DNA of 32,281 bases from the NCBI GenBank assembly GCA_947587925.1, contig CANPYF010000006.1, positions 1-32,281 of the forward strand, written 5' to 3'. Origin of the DNA: an uncultured Ruminococcus sp. Its GTDB lineage: Bacteria; Bacillota; Clostridia; Oscillospirales; Ruminococcaceae. The notes beneath the pieces were generated by a model. That model searched no databases and had not been told where the DNA came from. It worked only from the letters and a program-made list of their open reading frames with translations. Below, piece after piece: positions 32,236 through 32,281 of this stretch (its first letter is position 1; each line of letters opens with the position of its first letter). The translations under genes were made by a program, and so were the position numbers.

Positions 32236-32281
32236 TTATCGGCAATTATTGAAATAATGGCGCTAATAGGCAGTTTGTAGT

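Overview
The window looks like a chromosomal segment of a gut or rumen Firmicute, most likely a Ruminococcus-like member of the Oscillospiraceae. The evidence is indirect: Gram-positive envelope features (an LPxxG-type sorting signal, a lipobox lipoprotein), consensus sigma-A promoters with 17-bp spacers, strong AGGAGG-type ribosome sites, a double 2-hydroxyacyl-CoA dehydratase activase, an intracellular GH43 enzyme with a WYL regulator, and a BspA-type leucine-rich-repeat giant surface protein. There is no rRNA, tRNA, transposase, phage gene or CRISPR array.

Layout. 1-1349 (minus): 5' part of a large acyl-CoA dehydratase activase, cut by the window edge. 1567-4760 (plus): TatD nuclease, a 70-residue membrane-anchored protein, a GT2 polyprenyl-phosphate glycosyltransferase, an SseB-domain protein, a terminator, then a deoxyinosine glycosylase. 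4890-7050 (plus): an OmpR-type response regulator and its histidine kinase, followed by a perfect 45-bp palindrome and a shared terminator. 7166-11519 (minus): SCP2-domain protein and purA, an MBL-fold hydrolase with its own consensus promoter, and a MATE transporter preceded by a terminator-like leader. 11918-14506 (plus): an orphan hybrid histidine kinase with two receiver domains.

14585-20487 is the most interesting region. A DUF4353 lipoprotein, a DUF4956 membrane protein and a VTC-type polyphosphate polymerase run on the minus strand. A response regulator and sensor kinase run divergently. I read this as a sensor-controlled, membrane-linked polyphosphate (or similar polymer) cassette. 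The four genes DUF4956, VTC, regulator and kinase are bracketed by two inverted copies of a ~330-bp non-coding element. Both copies keep nested complementary arms, so the element may be a structured RNA or a small mobile repeat.

20984-23597: a GH43 glycosidase (minus) and a WYL regulator (plus) diverge from a short promoter region. 24011-31795: a 2594-residue surface protein with a signal peptide, BspA-like repeats, a series of DUF11-like modules and a C-terminal LPSAG sorting signal. Its upstream region holds a run of 20 T and mutually exclusive inverted repeats. 31984-32281 (minus): the C-terminal BRCT domain of a LigA-like protein, apparently broken by a 17-bp near-duplication.
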